A stretch of DNA of 64,000 bases from Parasponia andersonii (Eukaryota; Streptophyta; Magnoliopsida; Rosales; Cannabaceae), in contig JXTB01000046.1 of assembly GCA_002914805.1 (NCBI GenBank), positions 707,073 to 771,072 on the forward strand, read 5' to 3'. The translations under genes were made by a program, and so were the position numbers. Shown piece after piece: positions 25,208 to 36,007 of the stretch (its first letter is position 1; each line of letters starts with the position of its first letter). The notes under the pieces are model-generated. The model did not search any database and was not told where the DNA came from. It saw only the letters and a program-made list of their open reading frames with translations.

Positions 25208-25281
25208 ACAGAACATCTTGCAGGTCTTACAACTAGCCCCTCCAATTAACATCTTGCAGGTCTTCAACTAGCCCCTCCAAT
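25208..25281. repeat. ~37-bp tandem duplication covering the GLX2-2 stop codon
   Basis: The phrase aacatcttgcaggtctt followed by aactagcccctccaatt occurs twice, at about 25208-25245 and 25246-25281. The proximal copy supplies the last codons (NWRG) and the stop of GLX2-2. The distal copy lies in the 3' untranslated region. Confidence 0.85.
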
Positions 25282-28200
25282 TGTCCTTCCGATGCCTTAT
25301 CTCCCGGAGGGCATCGACGGCAGATTGGCTGCTAACCTTCTCCTGTAAAAGATGCAGACTTCTATAGTGAGAAAATTATAGTACACACTAGGGCTATAAC
25401 ATGAATAGCTTTGAGCTGTCGTGTTAGGTGTTGTGAGGACTAAAGAAAAACGAGCAATGGTGGAATATGTGAACCTGAATCTCTGGTAGATCAACCCGAA
25501 TGAATGGATTTGTCTCCAACTCATCCTCGATTGTCGAAGGAATAGTGGGGAGGCCTGCTTGGTGCTGCTGTTGTGCCCATGATAGCTTTTGCTGTATCTT
25601 GACATTTTCTGGTTCAATTGTGAGTGCAAATTGCAAATTCTTCACTGTGTACTGAGTAGCGCAAAGCAAAGTCGTTACTTTTATTTAGAAGAAAAGTGCT
25701 TTGAGGCAAATATGTATCTGGAACTAGAACCAAATAAACTCAGTTGACAACTATCATAAGAACTACATTCTACTTTTCTAAGTAATCGAAACAACATTCT
25801 CATGTGAAATTTATCCTCCATTCAACGAGTTCCTCAATACTAAACAAAAAATCACTGCCTCAATGTCAACGACAAAGAACAATGATGAACGCAAACTACA
25901 TTGCTAATGTAAATTTGTTCATAGACGTCTCACATACCCAGCTTAATCTAACAACAGCAATGAACTATCTTGCCCACTGATGATGGTTCCCAGTTCGATG
26001 GCTGTTTGACAAGCTTACATATATAATAAACAATTATGGCTCTGGTAAGCATCAGATGGCCTTAGCCCTAACCTCTGCCCCTAAAACTAATTTTCAGCTA
26101 ATATTAATTACACTTTCCAGAATACTATGGCCATAGCAGTTGTTGTAATTTTAAGTGAAAGAATGCTTGCAAGTAAAAATTTTGAATGGAATTTTTTTAG
26201 ATGGTGAAAGAAATCAGACAGCTAAAGGACACCAGAAAGAAATATCACGTGTCAGAAGTTGCAATAACACCAACATTAACAAGCATTCCCAACTTGTTGT
26301 CCTCAAATCAGTGTGTAGAATAAGAAGAAGTCTACACGTTTGAATGTATAATAGGAAAATTTTAAACTACCTCATGGCCACAGTAAACTCGAGTTGGCTT
26401 TGGCAATGAACCTAATGTCACACATAGGGACTGATACATCTGTTCTGCTGTTCCTTCAAAAAATTTCCCACAACCAGCAATGAACTGCATAAAGAGAAAT
26501 GACCTTGATTACATGCCTAATTCACTCATCATAATTCAATCTAGAGGAACACAGGTTTATAAACCAACACATAATCGCTTGCCAAAAAGCCAAAAATCTT
26601 TCCAGTAAAGGAAATAAGGATTTGATATTCCAAGTTCTAAAAAATTTAATACTTTCACAGCAACATATTTGGGATCAACTTCTCAGTAAATGCAATACCA
26701 TTTAAGGAAATAAGGACTTGAAATTCCACACTCTGAACAATTTAATACTTTCATAGCAACAAATGTGGGATCAACTTCTCAGTAAACGCCAATACCATTT
26801 CTGTTGGTAGCGGATCTTCTAAACCCATTTTAAGTACAAGAACCCTATCCAAAAGCTGTTTATTCTTTCCATTTCATATTTTCCCTTCAGCTAGTAGATC
26901 TCCTATGTCCAATCTAAGTACAAGCACCCACTGCCGTTTACTATTTTCAATTCGTATTCACTCTGATCAGAGAGGAACCGCAGGTCACAAAGGCATTTTC
27001 ATATGACAAGTAAAAGTGATGTATCTTTATATTGATCTGAAGATCCCATGACATTTTTTTACAGAACATTAAGAGGACAAAGAACAAATACAATGCTCCA
27101 ATGAACTTACCAGAGTGTCTCCAGTAAAAACAGCGGGATCTTCCCCCTCCTTGCTATTCACGTAATAACTTATATGACCTTTGGTGTGGCTGAAAAAAGT
27201 TTAATGCATTTAACAGCACAAGATGAAAGATATGCAAAAGAAAATTCCGAATTATACAATATATTAACCTTCAAGCAGAAAAAATAGGACAAAATTTTTT
27301 TCCAATCCATACTAGTTTCACAAGTTAACTCAAGGGGGTTTATAAGGGTCTGGCTAATGAAATGCCAGTTTTGCGCTTCAATTCCTGAAGCATCTATTCC
27401 TGAAGCATCTAGTAGTTATACCAAAATGAAGAAGCTGAAAATATTCAACCATTAAGAGGGCAATGTGCTATTGGCTTCAAAAAAACAGAAGCAGAAAACG
27501 GGACTGTTTATTATGCAAGTTTGCAAATATCACAAAAATTCAAAGAAGTTAAGAACAAGCCAACAAACTAGAGAAACTGGATTGTATTAGACCATATAGT
27601 TTGTGGAAGTTGCCACATTTTAATTTTGCAACTGTTTAGATGAAGTCGAATTTTCCCGAATTGCTTTCCCATCATGTATCTACAACAAAAGAATATTTAT
27701 CCCCAGGTCTGAATAGCTAAAACGTATGCCTGCACAAAAAAGAAGAAAAAGCACAAAGCCATACCACGGTGTGTGGAGCGCCAATATATTAACATCAGCC
27801 CCAAGTGAAATCTTATCACCATTTTCTACACTATCGGTGCAGCCCTTCACGTTGTCTTTAGACCCGCCATACACCTTAATCCCTGGGACTATTTGCTTTA
27901 GCTTCTCGTTCCCCCCAGCATGATCCCTATCCAATATAAGAATTAAAAACATTTAAACATACGCCAAATATTTTCCTCGTCAACTGCACCTTAAATGGTT
28001 AGATTCCTACTTGTATAAAATACCCAATTCAGAAAGGCATATGAACCCACAATGAAGACCCTATCAAATGGTAATTTTCTATGAAATAGAACCGTTATTG
28101 AGGCTTTGAGCTAACATGAAAAGCTTATAAACCTTTTGAATCAAACACTGAACATACACCAAAAACCAGGCCCCAAAGTTTCATAGCCTTTTGTCACACG

Positions 28201-28604
28201 TAGGAAAGCTAATACTAACTATAAAGCATATGAAGTTACAATCAGTCAAAATTATAGAAGAAAAAACAGAAGGGTATCCATGATACCAGTGATGGTGAGT
28301 AGTGAGGACGAGCTTGATAAGGGCGCCCTGTTGCTGAGCAACCTCTAGAACCTTCTCGGGCTCAACAGGATCGACTACCGCGGCTTCCTTGGTGCTCTCA
28401 TCGATAATCCTACAAATTCAACCAAAACCCACCAAAATTTTGCGAAGAAATCTTCAGTGTTGCACCTTCAACACAGCTTCGATTACATAAAGAAGAGAAA
28501 TTTTCAGAAACCAGAAATGAAATTGAGAAAATTTGGAAGATGGGTTTTGGGTATTACAGGTAAGAGTAGTTGTCCTCCAAGCAAGGGACGTGGTGGATCT
28601 TCAT
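25268..28604 (-). CDS. GLX2-2: Hydroxyacylglutathione hydrolase, cytosolic (glyoxalase II)
   Basis: Seven exons on the minus strand, all with GT-AG borders and consistent phase: 28558-28604, 28287-28409, 27765-27926, 27111-27189, 26371-26484, 25475-25651 and 25268-25342. Together they give 777 bases and 258 residues, the normal length. The enzyme hydrolyses S-D-lactoylglutathione to D-lactate and glutathione, the second step of methylglyoxal detoxification. The metallo-beta-lactamase metal motif THHHWDHAGG spans the exon 2/3 junction (about residues 53-62). Other ligand regions are seen as HTKGH, FTGDTLF and CGHEYTVKNL, with [11 protein letters not shown] near the active site. The protein starts [15 protein letters not shown] with no transit peptide, matching the cytosolic GLX2-2 type rather than the mitochondrial forms. 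The metal-site sequence is intact, so activity is expected. Confidence 0.97.
26610..26801. repeat. 96-bp tandem duplication in GLX2-2 intron 5
   Basis: Two adjacent units, 26610-26705 and 26706-26801, both start ggaaataagga and contain tttaatacttt and gggatcaacttctcagtaaa. They differ by scattered substitutions, so the duplication is old. It lies wholly within an intron. Confidence 0.8.
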
Positions 28605-29016
28605 TATTCGGTTCACTCCGACCTTGATTCCTCTTCAGGTTCAACTCTCCGCAGGCCTGCAATGGCGGAGCCCGGTTGTCAGGTGCTTTGACTCAGATAT
28701 CGGCACGTCACCTCTGCTAATAGCTCGTACGTGTCAAGGCGCAGAAGACTCGGTACGTTTTATAATTGATGGGGAAACGACTGCGGAGTTCTAGAAATTG
28801 AGACAAGATGTCGTTTTTAATTGCTAAACGAGACCTGCGCGACTCAAAGAACGACATGTCGCTTATGTGAAATGACATGCACATAAGGGAAAACGTTTTA
28901 ATTGCTAAACGATTAAACGGCACCAAAATTCTGCAAGAGAAAACGGCGTGTAGTTTGTTTGACTCGAAAGGCACGATGGGAAAATGACATGCACTTGTCT
29001 TATATGACATCAATTA
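28605..29016. other. GLX2-2 promoter region
   Basis: Upstream side of the minus-strand GLX2-2 gene. It carries ACGT-core sites (gcacgtcac near 28703 and gtacgtgtc near 28728), which in plants can bind bZIP factors. Their use here is unproven. No TATA box stands out. Confidence 0.4.
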
Positions 29017-29312
29017 ATTTCACTTGTGGCCCCTTAGATAATTAACGTCTCAATTTAGTTCTTAAACTTGAAAATATCTCAATTTAATCCTCTAAACTAT
29101 GCTTTATATTCCTGAACTATGTTTAGTTTTGCATAAAAGTTAGAGGAAAAAATTGAAAGAATTATGGGCAAAAACTACATCAAAAATACTGTTAAGTGGC
29201 TAAAGTTGTGACAAAAGACATAATCCTATAGCTAAAATTGACAAATTTCAAAATTAAGGGTCTAAATTGGGATAATTCACATAATTCAGGGACTAATGAA
29301 ATTTACCCTATT
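29017..29312. mobile_element. Foldback/MITE-like element
   Basis: The left arm (aatttcacttgtggcccctt, then ctcaatttag...ctcaatttaatcc) is matched in inverted form by the right arm (cccaatttagaccctt, ending ...ggactaatgaaatt). About 300 bp, non-coding. The target duplication is not clear. Confidence 0.5.
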
Positions 29313-29979
29313 TCTCGTTTTCTCTTAAAAAAGGAGAAATATTACGATCGCATACCTACATACGTGTATTATAAATGGGCATGGATATAGGTACGGCTGG
29401 CAATTCGTGTTCACAGGTCGTATTTGTATCGTGTCAATGTATATGTATAATAGATAAATACTTAATCCGAACACGATCCGTTTAATAAATTAGTCATAAA
29501 TTATGACAAGAACACTTATAAACAAGTTGACACGACACAACACGACCTACGTAACCCATTTACTAAATAGGTCATATTGACTTGCGACCCATGACCCGTG
29601 TAGATAGTTTTTTGAGAATGGGAACTTATCTAATCAAATTATGATCTTTTTCCTCTAAATTAATAAATTATCAATAACTCAAGGACTATATTTTAACTTC
29701 TTTATTCAAATATCAACTTCTAGTTTTTAATATCATCCAAAGTAAAAAGATTCAAGCATAAACCAAACACACATAAATCATACTAGTCCAAAAGTTACTA
29801 AAATGCCAAATAAGAAATATAAGCTAAACAAATATAAATCATAAAATAGTTCTACATGTAAATAAGAAACACAATACTAGGTTATTTATCCAATGCGATA
29901 GAGCTTGAACATTGTGTCAAACTTTGATCCTCCTTAATACTAAGCTATATGATATCAGTTAAGAGCTCTTCCATTTCAT

Positions 29980-31835
29980 CGGTGTTGGATTGCGAATTAT
30001 CTGAATTTTAAAGGAAAAGATTAGTATAATCAATATACATAGAAAATCACCATAATAATAATGACTATGTTGATACCTTGTACAAACAAGTGCCTCAGTA
30101 GTTGAAAGTTTAAGTGAACTGTGATATTGATCAAGCATACATCTACCAACACTAAAAGTAGTTTTAGAAAGAACTGTTGGTATAGGAACACTCAAGAGAT
30201 CACAAGCTATGGAAGCAAGTATGGGATACCGAAATTCATTTGATTTCCAAAAGCTCATGATATCTAATTTCACATTCCTTTCCATTATTTGTTCCTCCAA
30301 ATAAAGCTCAAACTGTGATTTCTCACAAGAAGCATATTGATCTTTTGACATCTCATCAAATTCTAGAAACACAAAACATAACCTTGATTATTAAAAAAAT
30401 CACATTATAACTAAAAAAATAATATCCTATTAAAACTATTACATACTTAACATATAGTATATTCTTTGAAAAAATTTTCTTCGCTAGCTACAATTTCTGT
30501 ATTATGAGCTTTAGTAAGAGTTGGTTTTCTGGAAGACAAAAGATTAGAACTTTTAGTGGCTTGAGATTTGTACTATTCAAATAATGTATTCAACTTAATT
30601 CCGACTTTTTGAACTAGAATAACCCAAACTTCATTATAGATATTCTTATAAATAAATTGAACCATTTGAAACTTAATTCCGACTTTTTGAACTAGAATAA
30701 CCCAAACTTCATTATAGATATTCTTATAAATAAATTGAACCATTTGAATCTTATATTGAGGATCTAAAATGCATGCTACTGCCAAGGTCACATTAAACTC
30801 ATATCAATACTTCTAAAACTTTGGCCACATTTTAGATGCCATTAATTTCAAATACATATCCTTATTTTGCTCTAAGCATTGTTTTAAACTCACACAACAC
30901 TTATAGATGGCAGGAAAGTACAAATTAGTAGTTGGATACTTGGTTCCAGAAAATTTAAGTGTTGCATCGTAAAAAACTTTCAGAAATTCTGTCATCTTTT
31001 CAACTTTCTCCCATCCTTTTGAGGTAGGACAATATTTATATCTCAAATCACTTAGCTCCAAATATTGAAAAGTACGACAATAAATCAAAGTATTTTCAAT
31101 TATTAGATAAGTAGAATTCCACCTTATACACATATCTTGGTGCAAACCCTTCTTACTACCTACTGAAACTAAGTTGACACACTCCAAAAATTTTTGTTTT
31201 CTAACTTGAGAGAACTTAAGATACTTGATACTATCACGAATCTTGATAACAGAAGAATCAATAGATTTAAGTCCCTCTTACATAATTAGATTAAGAGTAT
31301 GTACACAACACCGTATGTGAAAAAAATCACATTTGCAAATAAGATATTCTCTTAATTCTAGTTGATATTTCAACATATCAACAGAAATATCATTTGCACT
31401 TACATTGTCCAAAGTCAAACAAAAAACCTTATTTTCTATTCCCCTTTCACAGAACAAACTATAAAGCTTTTCAGACAATAATATGCTATTATGTGGAGGT
31501 GGTATAAAACTAAAATTCAATACTTTTTTTTGTAACTTTCAATTCTTATTTATGAAGTATACAGTGAGACAAATGTATCCATCAGTAGTCAAAGAAGACC
31601 GTCAATCTGACGTGAAAGATATTCTATCAAGAATAGACTCTAACAAATTTTTGATTCTAGCCTTTTCTCTAGCATATATCTTGAGAACATTAGCTTTGGT
31701 GTTATACCTAGAAATTAATTTCAAATCAAGATACAAGTATTGAAAGAAAGCTCTTATTCCTTTATATTCAAAAAACTGAAAAATTAGTTGAGGAATATTA
31801 GACCAATATATTTTCGATGATTCGACAATACTCAT
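29980..31835 (-). pseudogene. hAT transposase (BED/RICESLEEPER-like), broken
   Basis: Minus-strand pieces in order. 31835-31602 contains FFEYKGIRAFFQYL, LKLISRYNTKANVLKIY and NLLESILDRISFTSD. 31520-31278 contains LDNVSANDISVDML and FHIRCCVHTLNLIM. 31187-30813 contains HQDMCIRWNSTYLI and KKMTEF-like helices. 30791-30573 contains ACILDPQYKIQMV, and 30372-29959 is the C-terminal dimerisation region (RYPILASIACDLLSVPIPT, FSVGR). The order fits plant hAT transposases. Frame breaks and stops occur between pieces, including a taa after NLIM. The N-terminal BED zinc finger is not visible; the sequence stops matching just left of the N at 31914. Confidence 0.75.
30592..30747. repeat. 78-bp in-frame tandem duplication in hAT transposase
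   Basis: Units 30592-30669 and 30670-30747 are identical by eye and 26 codons long, giving the protein phrase QMVQFIYKNIYNEVWVILVQ twice. Being a multiple of three, it keeps the frame. The exact identity shows it arose after most of the other decay in this element. Confidence 0.85.
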
Positions 31836-31914
31836 GTGAACTTAAGGTTTAGCTTTTGTCTAATGAAATTTTCGTACTTATAAAAAGTCGAACAATGAAA
31901 GAGATTATATATAN

Positions 31915-33000
31915 TTTTTTTTTTTTTTTTTTCCAAACAAAAAAGAATTTCTAGTGTTGTTTTTTTTAACTGAGAATACAATTAAATTTGAATCGTTGGT
32001 TCGATCTCCTTGCGTTTGTTAGGTCTGCAAGGCTTATTTCAATGTAAAACAAGTAGCCATCTTGGGGAATCCCATGGTAGAGAAAAAAGCTCCGTTAGAT
32101 GAAAATAAAGCTCACAGTACAACATTGACATGATCTTACTTTTTGTGATTTGAATGCTGTCCTTGTTGGACAATATGTTTTCATTTGGGACTGTGGAATT
32201 TTTTTTTGTTTGTCTCTCATGTTTGAGTAGTCATCTTCTCAATGCTGAACAGAAACTAAATGGTGAAGACTGTAGACTGTATAATGCTTACGTTATAGGT
32301 CACCATGACAATGCCATCACTATTAGAGTATTAGTTATATTTTATTATAGGAGAAAGTCGTACCTTTTTTTCCCTGATCCATAAAGCCATGATGGGTGGT
32401 TGGCTGTTTGATCATGGCTTTATGGATCATAATTCCATAGTTGTTCTAGGTTAGTCCCCAACTTAAGTGGTCCTAGTCCTTAATCCATGTCTCGTGCTTG
32501 CTTGAGGTGAAGTGTTGGAAAATGACACTTTAGCCGAAAAAAGACAACAACAGATTTTATGCTATTGGTTCTGCGCCGTCGCAAAATTTTGATTCATGTT
32601 AAGACCTGCAGCTTCCTTCATTGTTACGCATTTATAAACTGGATTGAGGCTTGGAAGCATTGGCTTAATAAAGCTTTAAAGTAAGGACCCTACCATGTGA
32701 GTTTTACCTTTGTTGTTTGATGTCTGACTTTTAAGTTAAAACAAAGAATAATTAACATTAACTTTTTTTGCTCTTGTTTAATGCATGTCTTTCCTAGTGA
32801 GCATTTTTTTTTTAAATAACTGGACAAGATCAAAAGGGGTTCTTTAATGTTTTAACAAAGTGGCAGCTGAAAAAAAAAATTAAAGTAATCGAGAATATTA
32901 CATATAAATTGTGAATTAGTTTTATATGAGTCCTTCCTTCTCAAGGGCATGCAGAATAAAGATAGTGCTGATATTATTATTATTTTTATTAAAATTATGT

Positions 33001-33036
<36 letters not shown>
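31915..33036 (+). repeat. Exact copy of the 3' flank of the Coa1-like gene, placed inside the hAT element
   Basis: 31933-33002 equals 41287-42356 at a constant offset of 9,354 bases, with no indel and no mismatch that I could find, same strand. It starts at a poly-T run directly after a single N (31914) and ends at a TA microsatellite. The flanks on both sides differ from those of the other copy. It contains no gene; a 76-codon open frame in it is not conserved-looking. Confidence 0.9.
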
Positions 33037-33038
<2 letters not shown>

Positions 33039-34119
33039 GAAAGTAGAATAAGTAGTTGTTCTTCTTGTCAAGGAATAAACAAATAGTGGGTAACTGAGTC
33101 CTCAGTTCATCCTTCTAATTGATACTTACTATAAAAATAATCAGAGGCCAAGGCTACCTTTGTCTATTTTTAGTTTCTAGCTTTCAAAAGCACAATCTCT
33201 ATATAGAAAAGGAGAACCTGATTCTTCATTTTTCGTATTTTTATCCAAAAAGATCAAATTAGAATCCTCATACACCATTCAAACCCAGAAAAGTCTTTAC
33301 CACTAGTACAAACCAATCCCAATCTCTGTCTTTGGTTGGTTTTTTTTATATAGCCTTATTTTAAGGTAATGCTTACCGTTAATGGCTTAATGCCTTATTT
33401 CTCTTCTATAAATTCACAGTTTTTTGCCTGTTCTTGTTCTTTGCTTGTTTGGTGTTTAGAAATAGAAATAGTAAATCTTTTCTTAGTTTTGTTGGTTTAA
33501 AATCTTATTTGATGAAATAGGTTTTCTATATTCTTTTTATTTGGCCTTGATTGCATGAGAATGTGCCTTTTTTTTTTAATCTCTGTTTTAGTGTTTTGGT
33601 GATGGGTCTCTTTCATTTTGGGTTTATTTGCAATATTTTGCATAGAGAGCTTTTGAGACTTATTGGGGTTTGGTTGAAATAGGTATATACGAATTGGAAA
33701 ATGGTGATTCTGAATTCTAGTTAGAGAATATATCTTTGTTCAAATGAGATTGCTTTGGAGAGAAATAGATAATATGGATTTTTAAATCCAATAACAAAAA
33801 ATTTGTGAAACCCAAAACTAATCTAAAGTCTCTCTCGCAATGCACGATATCAAATAAGTATATAATCCACTTACAAATTATAATTGAAAAAATATTAAAC
33901 AATAGGAAAAAATACAAGAACGAGCAAGAAATCAGGGTAAAATAAGGAAGGTCCTAGAAATTAAAGCCCATAAGGAAATAATCATACTTATCGCTGTAGA
34001 GCTGCATCACTGTGGAGTTGGAGATGGAAGATTGGAAGGGACTAGGGAGAGGTCGAGACTGAGATGTAGTGAAAGATAGTAGATAGGTTACTGGTAGTGT
34101 AGTGTCTTATGTGAAGGGC
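33037..34119. other. Non-coding interior of the hAT region
   Basis: 33037 to about 33710 is AT-rich and resembles host promoter/leader sequence (pyrimidine-rich runs, ataaattcacag near 33410). About 33720-34119 may be the hAT 5' leader on the minus strand. No coding frame is supported in either part. Confidence 0.35.
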
Positions 34120-34984
34120 CGACAATTTTCTATACGGCAGGATTATACGACTTGAAACGACACGAAATAAACGAGTTTAGGTGACTCATTTAATTTTTGT
34201 GTCAATTTCGGATTGACATGTGTAACACATATAATAAACGAGTGGATTTCGAATTAACCTGCTTAACCTAAAAATGACCCATGTAACCCATTTAATTAAA
34301 TATGTCGTTTTTGTGTCATGTCAACATGACATTAATACGATATATTTATTAATATTTTAATATATTAAACTTGATTTTGATTAATTCTAAGCATATTTAT
34401 TAGAGTAAAAGTAAATTGAGTAGTGCATAATCGTGTTAAATTAGAATAATCGTGTCAAACGGGTCATAATATAATACATGACATGTTTATTAAACAGGTT
34501 ATACGTGTCGTGTTGTATTATGCATGTATTAATCGTGTCATGTTCAGGTTTAAACTTTTGACACGTTTATTAATCGTGTCGTGTTCAGGTTAGATGTTAA
34601 TGTATCGTATCTTAATCATGTCGACCCGAACACGATATGATAACACGAATTACGAGTCCTACTTATGTGTGAATATGAGATAAAAGAAGAGAATATTTAG
34701 GTTAAGTTAAGCTAATTTGGGCTTCGGGCTTCTACTTCAGCCTTTTGGCTCAAACAAAATGAACAAAAATACATTATGTAGGCCCAATAGTTAGCGGGTT
34801 ATTTTCGTGTTAACAGGTTTAACTTGAACATAACCAGTTAATTAAACGGGTTAATATCTCCAGCACGAATATGATACGGACATTATTAGGCTAAACCCAA
34901 ACCCATTAATTTTATATAAATTTCGAATCGTGTTATCATATTGTGTCATGAATTGCTAGCCATAAATATAGGAACCATCGAGAA

Positions 34985-35470
34985 ATTTATATTTACACTC
35001 GTTTTTGCGCCTTATATTTCATAAATTTTATTTTATTTTTCAAAAATACTTATTTTTGGTTTATATTTCATGCGGTAAAATATGTATGGTATATATTTAT
35101 AATATAAATTTTTATCTATAATTTGCATATGTAGTGTAAAATTACAGAGGTGATATGCATTTTGATATGTTACTGATTTTTAGGTATAATTTTTATTTAA
35201 TAAATATTTATAATGGTATATATTTCATGTATAAAATTCGTATATATTTATAATATAAATTTTTACCTATAGTTAATGATTGTGGTATACATTTTGTAAC
35301 ATATCATGATTTTAAAATGTAATTTTTGTTCTTGAAATGTATACAATGGTATGGTATGCATTTAATGTATAAAATTCGTATGGTATAAATTACGAAAAAA
35401 GTATAAAATAAGTATTTGTGAAATAAAAATAACAAAAAAGGGTATTATGGAAATACGTTTAAGAAAATGG
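34985..35470. mobile_element. Foldback-like AT-rich element with internal repeats
   Basis: The left part (tatttcataaattttattttatttttcaaaaatacttattt) has an imperfect inverted partner at about 35401-35450. The inside repeats a unit containing tggtatatatttataatataaattttta two to three times (about 35089, 35216 and 35345). Non-coding. Its limits are approximate. Confidence 0.4.
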
Positions 35471-35818
35471 TGACCTTTTGAGTATTTATAACAAATGGCA
35501 TTTTTTAAACATATTTACTAAATAACCGTTTTATAATTATATTTTGATAAATAACCATTTTTTAGTTGATCTCATTTTTAAAAGTAAATTAATTTTTTAT
35601 GAAGTAAATAGAATTTTTAAAAAATAAATAAATTTTAAAAAAATAAAATTTGAAGGAATAAAATATAAATCACTATATTTCGATATACTAAATTTGAAAA
35701 ACATTTCAAACTTCAACTATTTTTAACCGTGTTTGAAAAAGTGTCATTTTGCAAGCTATGATCCAAAATTCGGTCATTGAAAAGCCCCGAACTTTTTCCG
35801 GAACCATCGGATAATAGT
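35471..35818. other. AT-rich intergenic upstream of RPL10
   Basis: Repeated short phrases such as aaataaccgtttt and aaataaccatttt occur near 35520 and 35550. No gene was seen. Confidence 0.4.
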
Positions 35819-35922
35819 TGGGCCAGGGTATATAGCCCATTACTCACACCGGGTCAAGGTGGTAGGGTTTCAAGACGCCCATTTTCGCCTTTCGGGGTAA
35901 TCCACCATATTCAGTATATAAG
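35819..35922 (+). promoter_or_regulatory. Ribosomal-protein-type promoter: site II elements, telo-box, TATA
   Basis: TGGGCC (site II) lies at 35819-35824 and an inverted site II, AGCCCA, at 35834-35839. A telo-box (TAGGGTTT, inverse of AAACCCTA) lies at 35863-35870, and tatataag at 35915-35922, about 90 bases before the RPL10 ATG. Site II plus telo-box near the start is the known hallmark of plant ribosomal-protein gene promoters, linked to TCP and Trb-type factors and to growth-coupled expression. Function here is inferred. Confidence 0.75.
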
Positions 35923-36007
35923 GATCGATTTTAGGGGTTGTATCTGCGAACGACGACCACCCACTAGGATTAGCTGCAGCAGCGGGAGCTGAAGCCAAGG
36001 TTACGCC

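Larger units (their letters stand above)
29392..34964 (-). mobile_element. hAT-family DNA transposon with terminal repeats and 8-bp target duplication
   Basis: The left end tacggctggcaattcgtg is the imperfect inverted match of the right end, which read from outside is tatggctagcaattcatg. Flanking 8-mers gatatagg (29384-29391) and aatatagg (34965-34972) differ at one base, as expected of an hAT 8-bp duplication. Both subterminal regions (29393-29600 and 34120-34960) are full of short acgac/gtgtc/cgtgt motifs. The transposase remnant lies at 29980-31835 on the minus strand. The centre (31915 to about 33710) looks unlike transposon sequence and includes a segment identical to 41287-42356. Confidence 0.75.

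Noticed and set aside
24980-25249. 89-codon plus frame opposite an 85-codon minus frame
   Set aside because: Lies in the likely 3' untranslated region of GLX2-2; neither translation has domain character.
32154-32384. 76-codon frame present twice (also 41508-41738)
   Set aside because: It is doubled only because the surrounding 1.07 kb is identical; the codons show no coding character and it begins in 3' flank sequence.
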